DNA of 39,526 nt from a virus: positions 1 to 39,526 of IMG/VR virus record IMGVR_UViG_3300049427_000017, one strand, 5' to 3'. Shown here piece after piece: positions 28,695 through 38,138 of the stretch. The notes under the pieces were generated by a model. That model worked only from the letters and a program-made list of their open reading frames with translations, was not told the origin of the DNA and did no database searches. Made by a program: the position numbers and the translations under genes. Each line of letters begins with the position of its first letter. Positions within the stretch are counted from its first letter, which is position 1.

Positions 28695-29141
28695 GTGAAT
28701 GAGGTAAGAGTACTCGTTGGAGCAAATAGATACGTTACTATGTACACTATAAAAAAAATAGACGAGCTAATATCCGATGTAGTAGCTATGCCAGGACCAC
28801 AAGGGCCTCAGGGTCCGCAAGGCATAAAGGGTGACACTGGAGACACAGGAGAAACCGGTCCTCAAGGAATTCAAGGAGTAAAGGGCGACAAAGGAGATAC
28901 TGGAAATACAGGCTTGACGGGACCGACAGGAGCACAAGGCATACAAGGGGTGAAAGGCGACACAGGAGATAGTGGATATTCAACAGGCACCGCGCTACCT
29001 ACTGCGTCATTAACCTATAGAGGTAAAGCATTCACGATACTAGGATCATCAGGCGTAGCTGATAGTTGTTACATCTGCCTTAAAAAGGCTGATGGATCGT
29101 ATGAATGGAAAGACATGTTGACCTTTAGATTCGGTCCTTAA
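28695..29141 (+). CDS. Collagen-like virion protein
   Basis: 148 residues from GTG 28695. After a 32-residue N-terminal segment come about 20 uninterrupted G-x-y triplets (e.g. [15 protein letters not shown]) that should form a collagen triple helix. A 45-residue C-terminal domain ([20 protein letters not shown]) may trimerise the stalk. Probably a virion fibre or decoration; trimer inferred. Confidence 0.75.
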   Translation: MNEVRVLVGANRYVTMYTIKKIDELISDVVAMPGPQGPQGPQGIKGDTGDTGETGPQGIQGVKGDKGDTGNTGLTGPTGAQGIQGVKGDTGDSGYSTGTALPTASLTYRGKAFTILGSSGVADSCYICLKKADGSYEWKDMLTFRFGP

Positions 29142-29153
29142 AGAGGTGATGAA

Positions 29154-30929
29154 ATGGCGACGATACAAGTACCACAGCAAGATCCACCAACAAGAATAGA
29201 AAGATTTCTAGGTTTGAATGAAGATACAAGCGGCTCAACGCAATTGGAACTCGGTGAAAGTGACGATATGATCAATTATCGACTCACTGAAAATTATAAA
29301 TTAAGAAAACGAGAAGGCTATGAAGAACTGTTTGCGTCATTAGGACCAAAAGACATACGAGGCATGTGGTATGGGAAATTAAGTGGTAGCTATTACTTGT
29401 TATTCGCTTGTAGTGGTAATATCTATAAGCATGTCGCAGGTGTGAATACTGTGATTGGAACTATGACAGATGTTAAAACATTCTTCTTCTCCTTTGCAGA
29501 TAAAGTTTACATGCTTAACGGCAGTGAATATAAAAGTTGGAATGGTACAACGTTTGGCGATGTTGTCGGATATATACCACTCATATCCACTGTAACGCCA
29601 CCTACAGGTGGCGGTGTGCCTAATGAGGGAATTAACTTACTTACGGGTAAGAAGCGGCAAACGTTCAGCGGAAACGGAACAGCGACAGCGTACACAATTG
29701 CGGAAGCAGCATTAACAAGTGTAGACGTTGTTAAGGTGGCAGGTGTTGTAAAAACGGTTACGACCGATTACACCGTTAACCTTACAACGGGCATAGTGAC
29801 GTTTTTAGTAGCTCCACCTTCTGGGGTGGACAATGTAGACATACAATGGACGAAGGGCACAGGACAGCGCTCAGAGGTTACAAGCCACAAATTCGCCATG
29901 TTATTCGGAGGTCAAAACGATTCTAGGGTTTTTATATATGGTAACGGGACGAATCAATATAATTATACCGGATTAGCTGCAGGTGTACCGTCCGCTGAAT
30001 ATTTTCCGGCTCTAAACTATCGTAATATTAGCTCAGAAGAATATGCCGTAACTGATATCGTAAGACAATACGATCGACAAATCATCTACACCAACGGCGG
30101 TGAGTCATGGTATTCATACTATGATGCAATCAACATAGATGGCGATACAGTAGCTGATTTCCCGACATATCCACTTAATGACGCTATAGGCAATATAGCT
30201 CCTGGACAAGCCCAGTTAATCGAAAACAATCCATTTTCAATACAAAACGGGGTACATGAGTGGGTAGCAAGCAATGTCCGTGACGAGCGTAATGCAATGT
30301 ATAAGTCAAAAAGGGTACAGCCGTCATTGGATCAAGAAGATTTGACTACAGCATTGACGGTGGACTGGGAAGCACAGAGGGAGTATTGGTTGGCAATAGA
30401 CAATAAGGTATGGGTTTATAATTACCGTTTAGACACGTGGTATCGGTTTGAGACAGCCGATAATATCACGTGTTTTTTAGTTGCGAATAATGAAATGCAT
30501 ATAGGTACTTCGCAGGGACAAATCATGAAATTTAGCAATTCCAACAGAACAGATAATGGGATTGCAATATCAGCTCGTTGGGAGATGAATTTCTATGATT
30601 TTGAAGCTGAGTATTTGCGGAAGTTCTTGACTGAAATGTGGATTTCCATTAAGCCGGATAATAAAAGCAGCGTGTCGATTACATTTGAAACGGACAGAGT
30701 TGGAAATTCGAAGGTATTCACAGCCGTTTACAACCTATCAACATTCACAACTGCGGATTTTAGCGATTGGAGTTTCTTGGTAAATTACAATCCCCAACCG
30801 TTCCGATTCAAAATAAAGGCAAAAAAGTTCGTGTATTTCAAGCTGATTCTTGAAAATAGCAAGCTTGATGAGAGGTTAACCGTTTTATCGATCAATCTAC
30901 CTGTACGCATAGGTAGTAAAGTTAAGTGA
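29154..30929 (+). CDS. Head-closure / DNA stabilisation protein (P22 gp10-like)
   Basis: 591 residues. Blades of repeated beta pattern across the protein (YYLLFACSGNIYKHV, KVYMLNGSEYKSWNG, KVWVYNYRLDTWYRFE) indicate a beta-propeller, as in P22 gp10 plug proteins. A small inserted beta domain lies at about 170-240 (FSGNGTATAYTIAEAAL...). The C-terminus is a beta sandwich. It would seal packaged DNA below the adaptor. Family call from pattern and position. Confidence 0.75.
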   Translation: MATIQVPQQDPPTRIERFLGLNEDTSGSTQLELGESDDMINYRLTENYKLRKREGYEELFASLGPKDIRGMWYGKLSGSYYLLFACSGNIYKHVAGVNTVIGTMTDVKTFFFSFADKVYMLNGSEYKSWNGTTFGDVVGYIPLISTVTPPTGGGVPNEGINLLTGKKRQTFSGNGTATAYTIAEAALTSVDVVKVAGVVKTVTTDYTVNLTTGIVTFLVAPPSGVDNVDIQWTKGTGQRSEVTSHKFAMLFGGQNDSRVFIYGNGTNQYNYTGLAAGVPSAEYFPALNYRNISSEEYAVTDIVRQYDRQIIYTNGGESWYSYYDAINIDGDTVADFPTYPLNDAIGNIAPGQAQLIENNPFSIQNGVHEWVASNVRDERNAMYKSKRVQPSLDQEDLTTALTVDWEAQREYWLAIDNKVWVYNYRLDTWYRFETADNITCFLVANNEMHIGTSQGQIMKFSNSNRTDNGIAISARWEMNFYDFEAEYLRKFLTEMWISIKPDNKSSVSITFETDRVGNSKVFTAVYNLSTFTTADFSDWSFLVNYNPQPFRFKIKAKKFVYFKLILENSKLDERLTVLSINLPVRIGSKVK

Positions 30930-30942
30930 AAGGGATGATGGT

Positions 30943-32112
30943 ATGACAATTACCAAACTAACTACAAATTTAGCTATTGTATCTACATTATCTGATCTAC
31001 CAAACGCTACTGACGGTTTAACAGCAGCGCAGTTAAAAGCTAAGTTTGACGAAGCATCAGGGATTATTAAAACGTATCTGAATAACACCCTTACAGTTGA
31101 GGTAGATCAATCATTAGCAGCCATCGCCAATGCAGGGAGTGCTGGAAGTATAGTCATCAATGGCGGTTTTGATGTATGGCAGCGGGGAACGAGCTTTGCA
31201 CAAACAGGTCCCACTTCCAGATACCTTGCTGATCGGTGGCGGTATGCTCGGGACGGTACCGGGGGAACAACTACAGTATCGCGGCAAGCTTTTACAATTG
31301 GTCAAACCGATGTGCCAAATAATCCTAAATATTATGTACGCTGTGCAACAACAGTTGCAGCTACAGGACAGACTTTTCACTCATTATCACAACCAATAGA
31401 GTCGGTAAGTACTTTATCAGGAGGAAAAGCGACGCTTAGTTTTTGGGCTAAATCTAATGTTGCGAGAACAATATCGGTGGATGTTGTGCAAGGATTCGGA
31501 ACTGGTGGATCAACCTCGTGGCAGTCAGTGCTACCAGTTAACCTTACTACAGGATGGCAAAAATTCAGCGTTACTTTTGACCTACCGAGCATAGCGGGTA
31601 AAACGATAGGTGCGAATGATTATGTATGGTTTGAGTTTAACTTGCCTCTAAATACGGTATCGACTGTCGACATAGCACAAGTTCAAGTCGATTCGGGTGA
31701 TTACGCATTGCCGTTTAACTCACTCACTTTTGCTGAAGAATTGGAGAGGTGCCAACGATATTATGAGAAAAGTTATGATTACGATATCCCGCCCGGCACA
31801 GCGAGTTCATTGTCGGGAATACAACTTTTCGCCGTCCCTTCTAACACGATCTCATCAACACAAAGATACGGAGTTACTACGTATAAGGTGAAAAAAAGAA
31901 TATCTCCCACTGTTACGATATACCCCTTCTCCACACCAAGCAACACTGGTAGGGTGTCATCGAACGCCGGTACTGATTTAGGGGCAAACTCGGGTAGAGT
32001 TACAGGTCTAAGTGGTGAAAGTTCGCTAGTGGTCGATAATGGAACGGGCGGCTCATTAACAACAACTGATCAAGCGATAGTGTTCCATTATACAGCTGAT
32101 GCAGAATTATAA
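30943..32112 (+). CDS. Tail fibre with carbohydrate-binding-like domain
   Basis: 389 residues. N-terminal helical segment (about 1-65, attachment), then INGGFDVWQRGTSF and YLADRWRYARDG, the hallmark of phage fibres with a carbohydrate-binding-module-like sandwich through about 270 (QVDSGDYALPFN), then EELERCQRYYEKSY and a C-terminal beta domain. Probably the host receptor-binding fibre. Confidence 0.8.
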   Translation: MTITKLTTNLAIVSTLSDLPNATDGLTAAQLKAKFDEASGIIKTYLNNTLTVEVDQSLAAIANAGSAGSIVINGGFDVWQRGTSFAQTGPTSRYLADRWRYARDGTGGTTTVSRQAFTIGQTDVPNNPKYYVRCATTVAATGQTFHSLSQPIESVSTLSGGKATLSFWAKSNVARTISVDVVQGFGTGGSTSWQSVLPVNLTTGWQKFSVTFDLPSIAGKTIGANDYVWFEFNLPLNTVSTVDIAQVQVDSGDYALPFNSLTFAEELERCQRYYEKSYDYDIPPGTASSLSGIQLFAVPSNTISSTQRYGVTTYKVKKRISPTVTIYPFSTPSNTGRVSSNAGTDLGANSGRVTGLSGESSLVVDNGTGGSLTTTDQAIVFHYTADAEL

Positions 32113-32123
32113 GGAGGTCTAAA

Positions 32124-32456
32124 ATGGACGGATATAAACACTATATAAGAACAAACGAAGCTGGGATAATTATCCACGGCTTTTCTTCTGCTTTTTTAAA
32201 AGAGGCAGGTGGAAGCGAAGAGATGTTGACTGGAGACATGTTGCTATCAGAAGAAAATAGCAGACAATTTACCATTCAACTTTTGACGAACAGAGGTCAG
32301 TATAAATACAAAATCGCAAACGGCGCGATGATCGAACGAACTCAACAGGAACTTGATGATGAATGGAACGCGAGACCACCAGCACCACCTACTACTGAGG
32401 AACGTCTCGAAGCTGCTGAACAGGCGCTAATGGCTATGATGGAGGCGATGATTTAA
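32124..32456 (+). CDS. Tail-fibre accessory protein
   Basis: 110 residues with AAGGAGGTCTAAA before the ATG. C-terminal pattern DDEWNARPPAPPTTEERLEA followed by a helix is typical of small proteins encoded after Firmicute fibre genes, next to XkdX. Function unknown; TAATG overlap with the next gene. Confidence 0.6.
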   Translation: MDGYKHYIRTNEAGIIIHGFSSAFLKEAGGSEEMLTGDMLLSEENSRQFTIQLLTNRGQYKYKIANGAMIERTQQELDDEWNARPPAPPTTEERLEAAEQALMAMMEAMI

Positions 32457-32587
32457 TGTATAACTTCATCCTTAACCAATGGATAATGCGGAGAATTGAT
32501 GAAAATAAGGTGTTGAGTTATGCGCCTAGGTGGATTTCAGCAGATCAGGCGAACGCTATTATCAATACGCTGCAGGTAGCAGAGTAG
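32456..32587 (+). CDS. XkdX-family protein
   Basis: 43 residues: NQWIMRRIDENKVLSYAPRW followed by ISADQANAII. The W...I....V..Y..RWI(S/T)A.QA pattern and position after fibre genes match the XkdX family of PBSX-like phages. Function unknown. Confidence 0.7.
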   Translation: MYNFILNQWIMRRIDENKVLSYAPRWISADQANAIINTLQVAE

Positions 32588-32606
32588 GCGGAGAGGAGAA
32601 AGAAAC

Positions 32607-33938
32607 ATGGCAACAGTTACCCCGGCTCAACAATTGACAGAGGTGAAACGTAAAGCGTCATTAGGGATAGCACTTACTGACTCAAAAAATGCAAACAATA
32701 ACGCCGTTTATACTCAAACCCGCGCCGCTACAGATGCTGAGATAGCTCGTAAAGCTAATTTAGGTATCGGATTAACTAACACAAACAGTGATTATAACAA
32801 CAAAATGTACAATGACCTGTTGAATGCAAAGAATGCTTCCGTTAATGCGCCGGCAGCTAATGTAAATGGAGCTAGTAGTTTTATAGATGGGTTGTCACAA
32901 GCGAGAAGAGATAAAGCACTCGCAGATCTTGGTAAGGCACGAGACAATTCGCTGTCCAACCTCGGAGCTGAGAAAGCAGCAATTCAGCCAAAATATTATG
33001 ACGCTAAAAATCAAACAGCTGCAGGTAGCCAGCAACAGGCGCGTAACTTTGCGGAGTTTATGGCGGCGCGTGGCGGTACGGGGTCTGGAACGAATGCTCA
33101 GGCTGAGTTGAATCGCGGAATGACACTACAGGGCAACCTCGGCACTCTAGGTAGACAGGAAGCAGCTGATTACTCCGACATTGAACGCCGCACAAGTGAC
33201 CTTCAGAATGCTTATGAATCCGATGTTGCGTCTACTAATGCCGGAATCGAGGCGGACAGCATGCAAGCTATGTTAAATGATTACTATCAGAAACAGCAAA
33301 GAGAACTTGATGTCGCTGGATTGACTGGTGTATTTAATGGTCAACAGACTCTTGGTGGTAAATCATTGAATCAGAGTATCCTTGATTCGAACAGAAATTA
33401 TAAGCTCAACTCTCAGAACCAAACGTTTAATCAAAATATGGCTAATAAGCAGCTTGAACGGAGCAATTTCGAATCAGATCGCCAATATGATTTCGCTGTA
33501 GGTCAGCAGAAGTGGGAGAATGCGTTCCAAAAAGGGCAATTTGACTTCCAAAAAGGTCAGGCGGCTTTCGAGAATGCGTTTAAAAATAAGAGCTTCCAAC
33601 AAAGCGTGAACGATGCAGCTGCTTCTAGAGGTCTTCAGTGGGCTTCTCTTGGTCAACGTGACAAAGAATTCGTTGCTCAGGAAGCTTGGAACAGAGAACA
33701 ATTTAATTACACGAAAGAGCAAGATAAAATAGCAAATGATTTAGCAGCCCAGAAAGCTACATCTTCATACGATTACAAATCGGATAAGTCGTATGCAAGC
33801 CAACTATCAGAAACAATGAAAGATCCAGTTGGCGCAGCTGCACATATGAAAAATAATGCACAATCGTATATTGATAAGTTTGGGGTAGATGGTTATAACG
33901 CTCTAAGATCGGCAGCTAGTTCAATGATCGGTGGATAG
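32607..33938 (+). CDS. Probable internal virion (ejection) protein with repeats
   Basis: 443 residues, Ala/Asn/Gln-rich and helical, no membrane segment. Two N-terminal repeats (KASLGIALTDSKNANNNAVY and KANLGIGLTNTNSDYNNKMY, about 33 residues apart) and a Phe/Gln repeat at about 295-335 (KWENAFQKGQFDF, KGQAAFENAF). Such Gln/Ala-rich proteins beside a very large late protein are typical of podovirus ejection proteins. RBS GGAGAGGAG. Confidence 0.6.
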   Translation: MATVTPAQQLTEVKRKASLGIALTDSKNANNNAVYTQTRAATDAEIARKANLGIGLTNTNSDYNNKMYNDLLNAKNASVNAPAANVNGASSFIDGLSQARRDKALADLGKARDNSLSNLGAEKAAIQPKYYDAKNQTAAGSQQQARNFAEFMAARGGTGSGTNAQAELNRGMTLQGNLGTLGRQEAADYSDIERRTSDLQNAYESDVASTNAGIEADSMQAMLNDYYQKQQRELDVAGLTGVFNGQQTLGGKSLNQSILDSNRNYKLNSQNQTFNQNMANKQLERSNFESDRQYDFAVGQQKWENAFQKGQFDFQKGQAAFENAFKNKSFQQSVNDAAASRGLQWASLGQRDKEFVAQEAWNREQFNYTKEQDKIANDLAAQKATSSYDYKSDKSYASQLSETMKDPVGAAAHMKNNAQSYIDKFGVDGYNALRSAASSMIGG

Positions 33939-33949
33939 GAGGATGCTAT

Positions 33950-36730
33950 ATGGGTGAATTGTTTAAGGCTAAAGGAAGCTCTTCTGATGAAAAGTCAGGG
34001 GGGCTTTTTAAAGCTTCTACACCACAAAGTTCAGGTAGCGTTTTATATAAAAACAATACTAATTTAAATAGCGGCGGTTCTGGATTATTCAAAGCTGGAT
34101 CCACCGCATTAGATCCATTTATAAAAGAAAATCCATTTGATACAACAGCAACAGACCGCTCTATTGCTAATGCAAAGTTACGTATTCAAAACTCCGGCTG
34201 GCCTGTAGATGAAGATAAACGAAACCCGTTAGAAAAAGCGCTTAATCTACCACAAAAGCAAAACTGGCTATTCGATACGTTAGACGTTCTAAACCGTCCT
34301 CAGCAAGCTTTGTTCGGAGGTATGGACGCAATATTGAAGACAGCTGACGGAACGCCTACAGACCGCGACAAAGCGTTCATGGACGGCCTGACAGGTAAAC
34401 AAAAGGTACGAGGATCGGATTTAATGAAAGGGTTAGGTGTAACAAACAAACCCCTGTCATCTACCCTTGGTTTTGTGGCTGATGTTGCAACTGATCCCCT
34501 TAATGCAGTTCCTGCAAAATGGATCGGTACCGCAGCTGGTCTTATAGGTAAATCAGGAAAAGGTTCTTTAAACGCCGCAGAAGCAGTAGTACCGCCACTC
34601 AAAGCGTTGCGTGAGAACACGGTTCAACCAGCATTACAATCTGGTAAGGACGCGCTAGGTAAAATATTCGTTCCTAAATACAAGTGGGATGAAACACTAA
34701 CTGGCAGCAGAGATCCATTCCTTAAAGACCGGTACATTCAGACGGAAAACGACATTCGTTATATGACGGATGAAGCGCTAAGCGGCATTACAGGCGCTGC
34801 TCGTAAAGCAGGTGGGTTAGACACAGGAACAGATGTAGGAAGGATCATAGAGCAAGATGTGCCGTTACATGGACCAAGAGTAAACCGTCCAATATCTACT
34901 GATCCTAAGATTCAAGAAGCAGCGGATTCATTAGTTAAAAGTAATGATGCAATTCGTGATTGGGCTGTCTCTAACGATATACCGGTGGGTGAAATCGAGG
35001 GATATATGCGGCATATCCTCAGCGTTGAAGAGCAAGCAGCTCGGAAGCTTAAAAAGCCAAATGCTGTAGACCGGTCAATGAGCAGTATGAACAACCCCGA
35101 CAAGAGAGTTTTGAACGATCGCAAATTACAAGGCAGTGTCGAGGACATTAACGACATGATTGGGCGTAAATTCTTCGAGCCTAACGCCTACTTTGCTACC
35201 GCTCTCGGGCAGAAAAAGCTAATTGAGTACGGTAATGCCGTTAAATTCCGAAGGGAAGTACTAAGCAATCCTAACTTCGCGGAGAAATTCGTACCTGGTC
35301 AGACACCGGCACCAGTGGCCGGACAAGTCGTTATTAACACCAACAATTATAAGTTCCTATCGAATCCTAACAATGTTGGATTAGCAGACGATATTGGAGG
35401 CGATTATTTAGTTACATCCGGTGTTAAACAAGCTCTAGATCGTTATCAGAAACTTTCTAATGATGAAGGAACGAAAGCATTCCTAAAGGCAGTAGATGCG
35501 GCTACAAGCGGTTGGAAAAGGCTTACCTTACTGTCACCTGAATACCATGTCAGGAACGACTTGGGCGCTAAGTTCAACAATTATATTGGTGGAATGAATC
35601 CTTTGGATATTACAAGGTATACAGGATTGGCGACTGCCGATGTTACCAACGCTCTAGCGAAAGGGAAAGAAACACCATTATATAACGAATTTAGAAAACA
35701 AGGGTTAGGTGCGAACTCTCAATTAGCAACTGAATTCGCTCGGCATGGGAATGATGCCGAAAAAGCATTAAGGACAGTTGTCAAAGATCAAAGCCGGTCG
35801 AATCTAGGAAAAGCGCTCGGTACACTTAATCCGTTACGGGTATTTAAGACATCACAGGAGCTAGGAACTGCAATCGATCAAATTAACCGTTTCGCACTGT
35901 ATAGGTGGGCAAGAGAGTCAAAAAGAATGAACCCTCAGGAAGCAGCGGCAAAAGTCAAAGAAGTTCAATTCGACTATTCTGATCTTACTCCTACCGAAAG
36001 GGAAGTATTGGTAAGATTCATTCCGTTCTACAGGTGGAGCAGAAATAATATTCCATTCCAAATCAAGAAATTAGCAACCGATCCAACAAGGTTTGAGAAT
36101 ATTAACAAACTGAAAACTGAAGCACAAAATTACTTCGGGATGGATCCCGACAACGAATCTGAGTTTACTAAGAACAGTTTAGCTATACCGATTTCTGGAG
36201 ATGGAAAAGGGACAGGTTACATGTTAGGACTTAACCTTCCGGCGGCCGATCTCACAAAATTAAATGATCCTTTGAGATTATTGACGGATTCATTCACACC
36301 TCTCATTAAAACGCCTGCAGAAGTAGGATTGAATTACGATTTATACAGAGGTAAAAAAATCAAAAACTTTGAGGGGGAGCAAAAAAAACTTCAGATTCCT
36401 GATCGGTTATTAGGAATGAATGTTCCTGGTGCTGGAAAGCCATTAGGTGGGGTTCCTATAAAAACAGCACACGCTTTGCGACAACTCGGAGGGAATCCAG
36501 CAAGACAATTCTTTGATACTTTAGGAGTTAAAACCGAGAGAGAAAAAGAGGAATCTGCAGTTAAACCGAATTTCGGGATAAAACAAATATTTAAAAAGTA
36601 CGATATAAACGAAACGAATTTTTATGAAAAAAAAGCAGAATTGCGAAGGCTTACTGAACTCCTTGATTACATCGAGCAAGAAACGGGTAACAGGCCTAAA
36701 ACTGTTAGTGATATCAAAAAAGGGCTGTAG
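33950..36730 (+). CDS. Large probable DNA-ejection protein (LPD38-like domain)
   Basis: 926 residues, the largest protein here. The N-terminus has three LFKA motifs (residues 4-7, 19-22, 46-49) and one related LYKN. A helical middle contains PEYHVRNDLGAKFNNYIGG. Around 640-720 lies AIDQINRFALYRWARES ... FDYSDLTPTEREVL ... FIPFYRWSRNNIPFQ, a block I associate with large polyvalent protein domain 38 in phage virion proteins. No tape-measure or peptidase motif. Probably ejected with DNA to span the envelope. Confidence 0.65.
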   Translation: MGELFKAKGSSSDEKSGGLFKASTPQSSGSVLYKNNTNLNSGGSGLFKAGSTALDPFIKENPFDTTATDRSIANAKLRIQNSGWPVDEDKRNPLEKALNLPQKQNWLFDTLDVLNRPQQALFGGMDAILKTADGTPTDRDKAFMDGLTGKQKVRGSDLMKGLGVTNKPLSSTLGFVADVATDPLNAVPAKWIGTAAGLIGKSGKGSLNAAEAVVPPLKALRENTVQPALQSGKDALGKIFVPKYKWDETLTGSRDPFLKDRYIQTENDIRYMTDEALSGITGAARKAGGLDTGTDVGRIIEQDVPLHGPRVNRPISTDPKIQEAADSLVKSNDAIRDWAVSNDIPVGEIEGYMRHILSVEEQAARKLKKPNAVDRSMSSMNNPDKRVLNDRKLQGSVEDINDMIGRKFFEPNAYFATALGQKKLIEYGNAVKFRREVLSNPNFAEKFVPGQTPAPVAGQVVINTNNYKFLSNPNNVGLADDIGGDYLVTSGVKQALDRYQKLSNDEGTKAFLKAVDAATSGWKRLTLLSPEYHVRNDLGAKFNNYIGGMNPLDITRYTGLATADVTNALAKGKETPLYNEFRKQGLGANSQLATEFARHGNDAEKALRTVVKDQSRSNLGKALGTLNPLRVFKTSQELGTAIDQINRFALYRWARESKRMNPQEAAAKVKEVQFDYSDLTPTEREVLVRFIPFYRWSRNNIPFQIKKLATDPTRFENINKLKTEAQNYFGMDPDNESEFTKNSLAIPISGDGKGTGYMLGLNLPAADLTKLNDPLRLLTDSFTPLIKTPAEVGLNYDLYRGKKIKNFEGEQKKLQIPDRLLGMNVPGAGKPLGGVPIKTAHALRQLGGNPARQFFDTLGVKTEREKEESAVKPNFGIKQIFKKYDINETNFYEKKAELRRLTELLDYIEQETGNRPKTVSDIKKGL

Positions 36731-36735
36731 GTTAA

Positions 36736-36954
36736 CTACCGCCCTCCATACTGTTGGCTTTGATCGATATTTGGATCAATTCCGTTAATGTAATAGTCGT
36801 AACCATCTTCATAATCTTTTTGTGTAAGTTCGTATGGTTCTTTACTCGGTGAAGACGTTGCAAAGCAAGATGCAAGCACTATTACCCAAAATGCAATAGA
36901 AAATATAACCAAAGAAATACTTTTTGTTAATCGCCAGTAGTTAATTGATTTCAA
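36736..36954 (-). CDS. Small lipoprotein (prophage cargo candidate)
   Basis: 72 residues from TTG 36954, with GGAGGT 6-7 nt upstream. Signal peptide with lipobox LASC: Cys30 would be lipidated, leaving about 42 acidic, Tyr-rich surface residues. Leftward, opposite to the virion genes, so probably expressed from the prophage. Small phage lipoproteins often block superinfection; here that is inference. Confidence 0.7.
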   Translation of the reverse strand: MKSINYWRLTKSISLVIFSIAFWVIVLASCFATSSPSKEPYELTQKDYEDGYDYYINGIDPNIDQSQQYGGR

Positions 36955-37005
36955 TTGATAACCTCCATACGTTCCATTTACTTACATTATCGGTCAGATT
37001 GTTAA

Positions 37006-37044
37006 AAAAGAAAAGACACCTAATCGCTAGGTGTCTTTTCTTTT
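37006..37044. terminator. Perfect 17-bp-stem bidirectional terminator
   Basis: AAAAGAAAAGACACCTA (37006-37022), loop ATCGC, TAGGTGTCTTTTCTTTT (37028-37044). U-tracts on both strands. It ends leftward transcription of the P63C gene, whose stop codon overlaps it, and would also stop late rightward transcripts. Confidence 0.9.
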
Positions 37045-37936
37045 ACTCAATCGCAGCTGCAACTTCTTCACGTTGCTGTTTAAGGTTTAGTTCTTCTTCA
37101 AACTCTATCTGAAAATTTTCTTCAAACTGTTCGACTGTTTTAGATATTCTCATTATTGTTATTAGTCTTGTAATATGGTTGTCCAACTGAGGCAAACCAA
37201 TATTGGTAGTTAGGTATTGATGTATTCGATTTCTGCGGAATGATGTATTTTCTGATTTCACCATTGGATTTTTGTTTCTTATTTCATCCATTACCTCTTT
37301 AGGAAACAAGTCGTAGACATATTTGTTTGTAAACTTGCCAATCATGGCCGGACGCAAATTGGATTGTGCATTGTATTCCCAATTATGGAGTTTGAAAATT
37401 TCTTTATAGTATGTGTTTGGGAATCGTTTTTGCCATTGCATTAAATCTTTCGCTATGTATTGCTCTAGAAGTTTTTGTAGGGCTTGAGATTCACGATCCT
37501 CTTGATAACCGGTAGCTTCATCAATCAAAGCAGTAATACCGACTTTAGCAAGTGATCTAATCAAAATCATAGATCGTTCATACCTATTATTTTGAGAGTT
37601 AAGAAGGATGTTTTTTTCTTTTGCTTCGATGTAGATACTACAGACTTCTGTTATTAAATCTGCATCATATCCATTAGCAACCTTGCCGTTCGTGTGGTAG
37701 TAAGGGATGACCTGGAATTTCTCAGCAACTTCAGGAGTAATTAGTGCTTGTAAGTTTTTTGCTTCTAAAATAGATGGAACGCCGTTTTCATTAATAAGTG
37801 ATCCTCTTCTGGATTTGTCAAAAGCTTCAAATAGTCCAGTTTGAGTTACAACGCGCTTTCCGTTTTCTAAAACAGCACACGGTATTTGCTTTCCAGCAAC
37901 ATTTAGATACCCTCTATGAGTCGCTTTAAAAACCAT
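37043..37936 (-). CDS. P63C-domain protein
   Basis: 297 residues. The P63C signature is extended: RYERSMILIRSLAKVGITAL, IDEATGYQEDR, then KRFPNTYYKEIFKLHNWEYN, RPAMIGKFTNKYVYDLFPK and a final HQYLT ... LPQLDNHI. The family is widespread in phages and plasmids, function unknown (sometimes linked to KilA-N-type proteins). AAGGGG precedes the ATG; a near-consensus promoter lies upstream. Leftward inside the late region, so probably expressed in the lysogen. Confidence 0.85.
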   Translation of the reverse strand: MVFKATHRGYLNVAGKQIPCAVLENGKRVVTQTGLFEAFDKSRRGSLINENGVPSILEAKNLQALITPEVAEKFQVIPYYHTNGKVANGYDADLITEVCSIYIEAKEKNILLNSQNNRYERSMILIRSLAKVGITALIDEATGYQEDRESQALQKLLEQYIAKDLMQWQKRFPNTYYKEIFKLHNWEYNAQSNLRPAMIGKFTNKYVYDLFPKEVMDEIRNKNPMVKSENTSFRRNRIHQYLTTNIGLPQLDNHITRLITIMRISKTVEQFEENFQIEFEEELNLKQQREEVAAAIE

Positions 37937-37979
37937 ATAATCGCCCCTTCGGCATGTGAAAGTGTAATTCCATGTGCAG

Positions 37980-38008
37980 ATTATAGCACTATGAAACTAT
38001 CATTTCAA
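37980..38008 (-). promoter_or_regulatory. Strong leftward promoter of P63C gene
   Basis: On the minus strand TTGAAA (38008-38003), 17-bp spacer, TATAAT (37985-37980). The -10 is perfect and no operator-like palindrome overlaps it, so constitutive prophage expression is likely. The 200-bp intergenic region also holds a palindrome CTTATT-T-AATAAG (38037-38049) and a direct repeat GTCCGARTGAA (38021-38031, 38099-38109). Confidence 0.75.
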
Positions 38009-38138
38009 CTGCGTAAAATCGTCCGAATGAAGAGTTCTTATTTAATAAGGGGTTTTGCGGTTTTCATACCTTAAAATAGCTTGAAAGTAGACAAGTCGGT
38101 CCGAGTGAAAATAATAGGTTACTAGTATAATTTAGGAG

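Noticed and set aside
38126-38131. TATAAT as a promoter for the lysis module
   Set aside because: No -35 at suitable distance, and transcription from it would begin at or after the ribosome binding site of the leader ORF.
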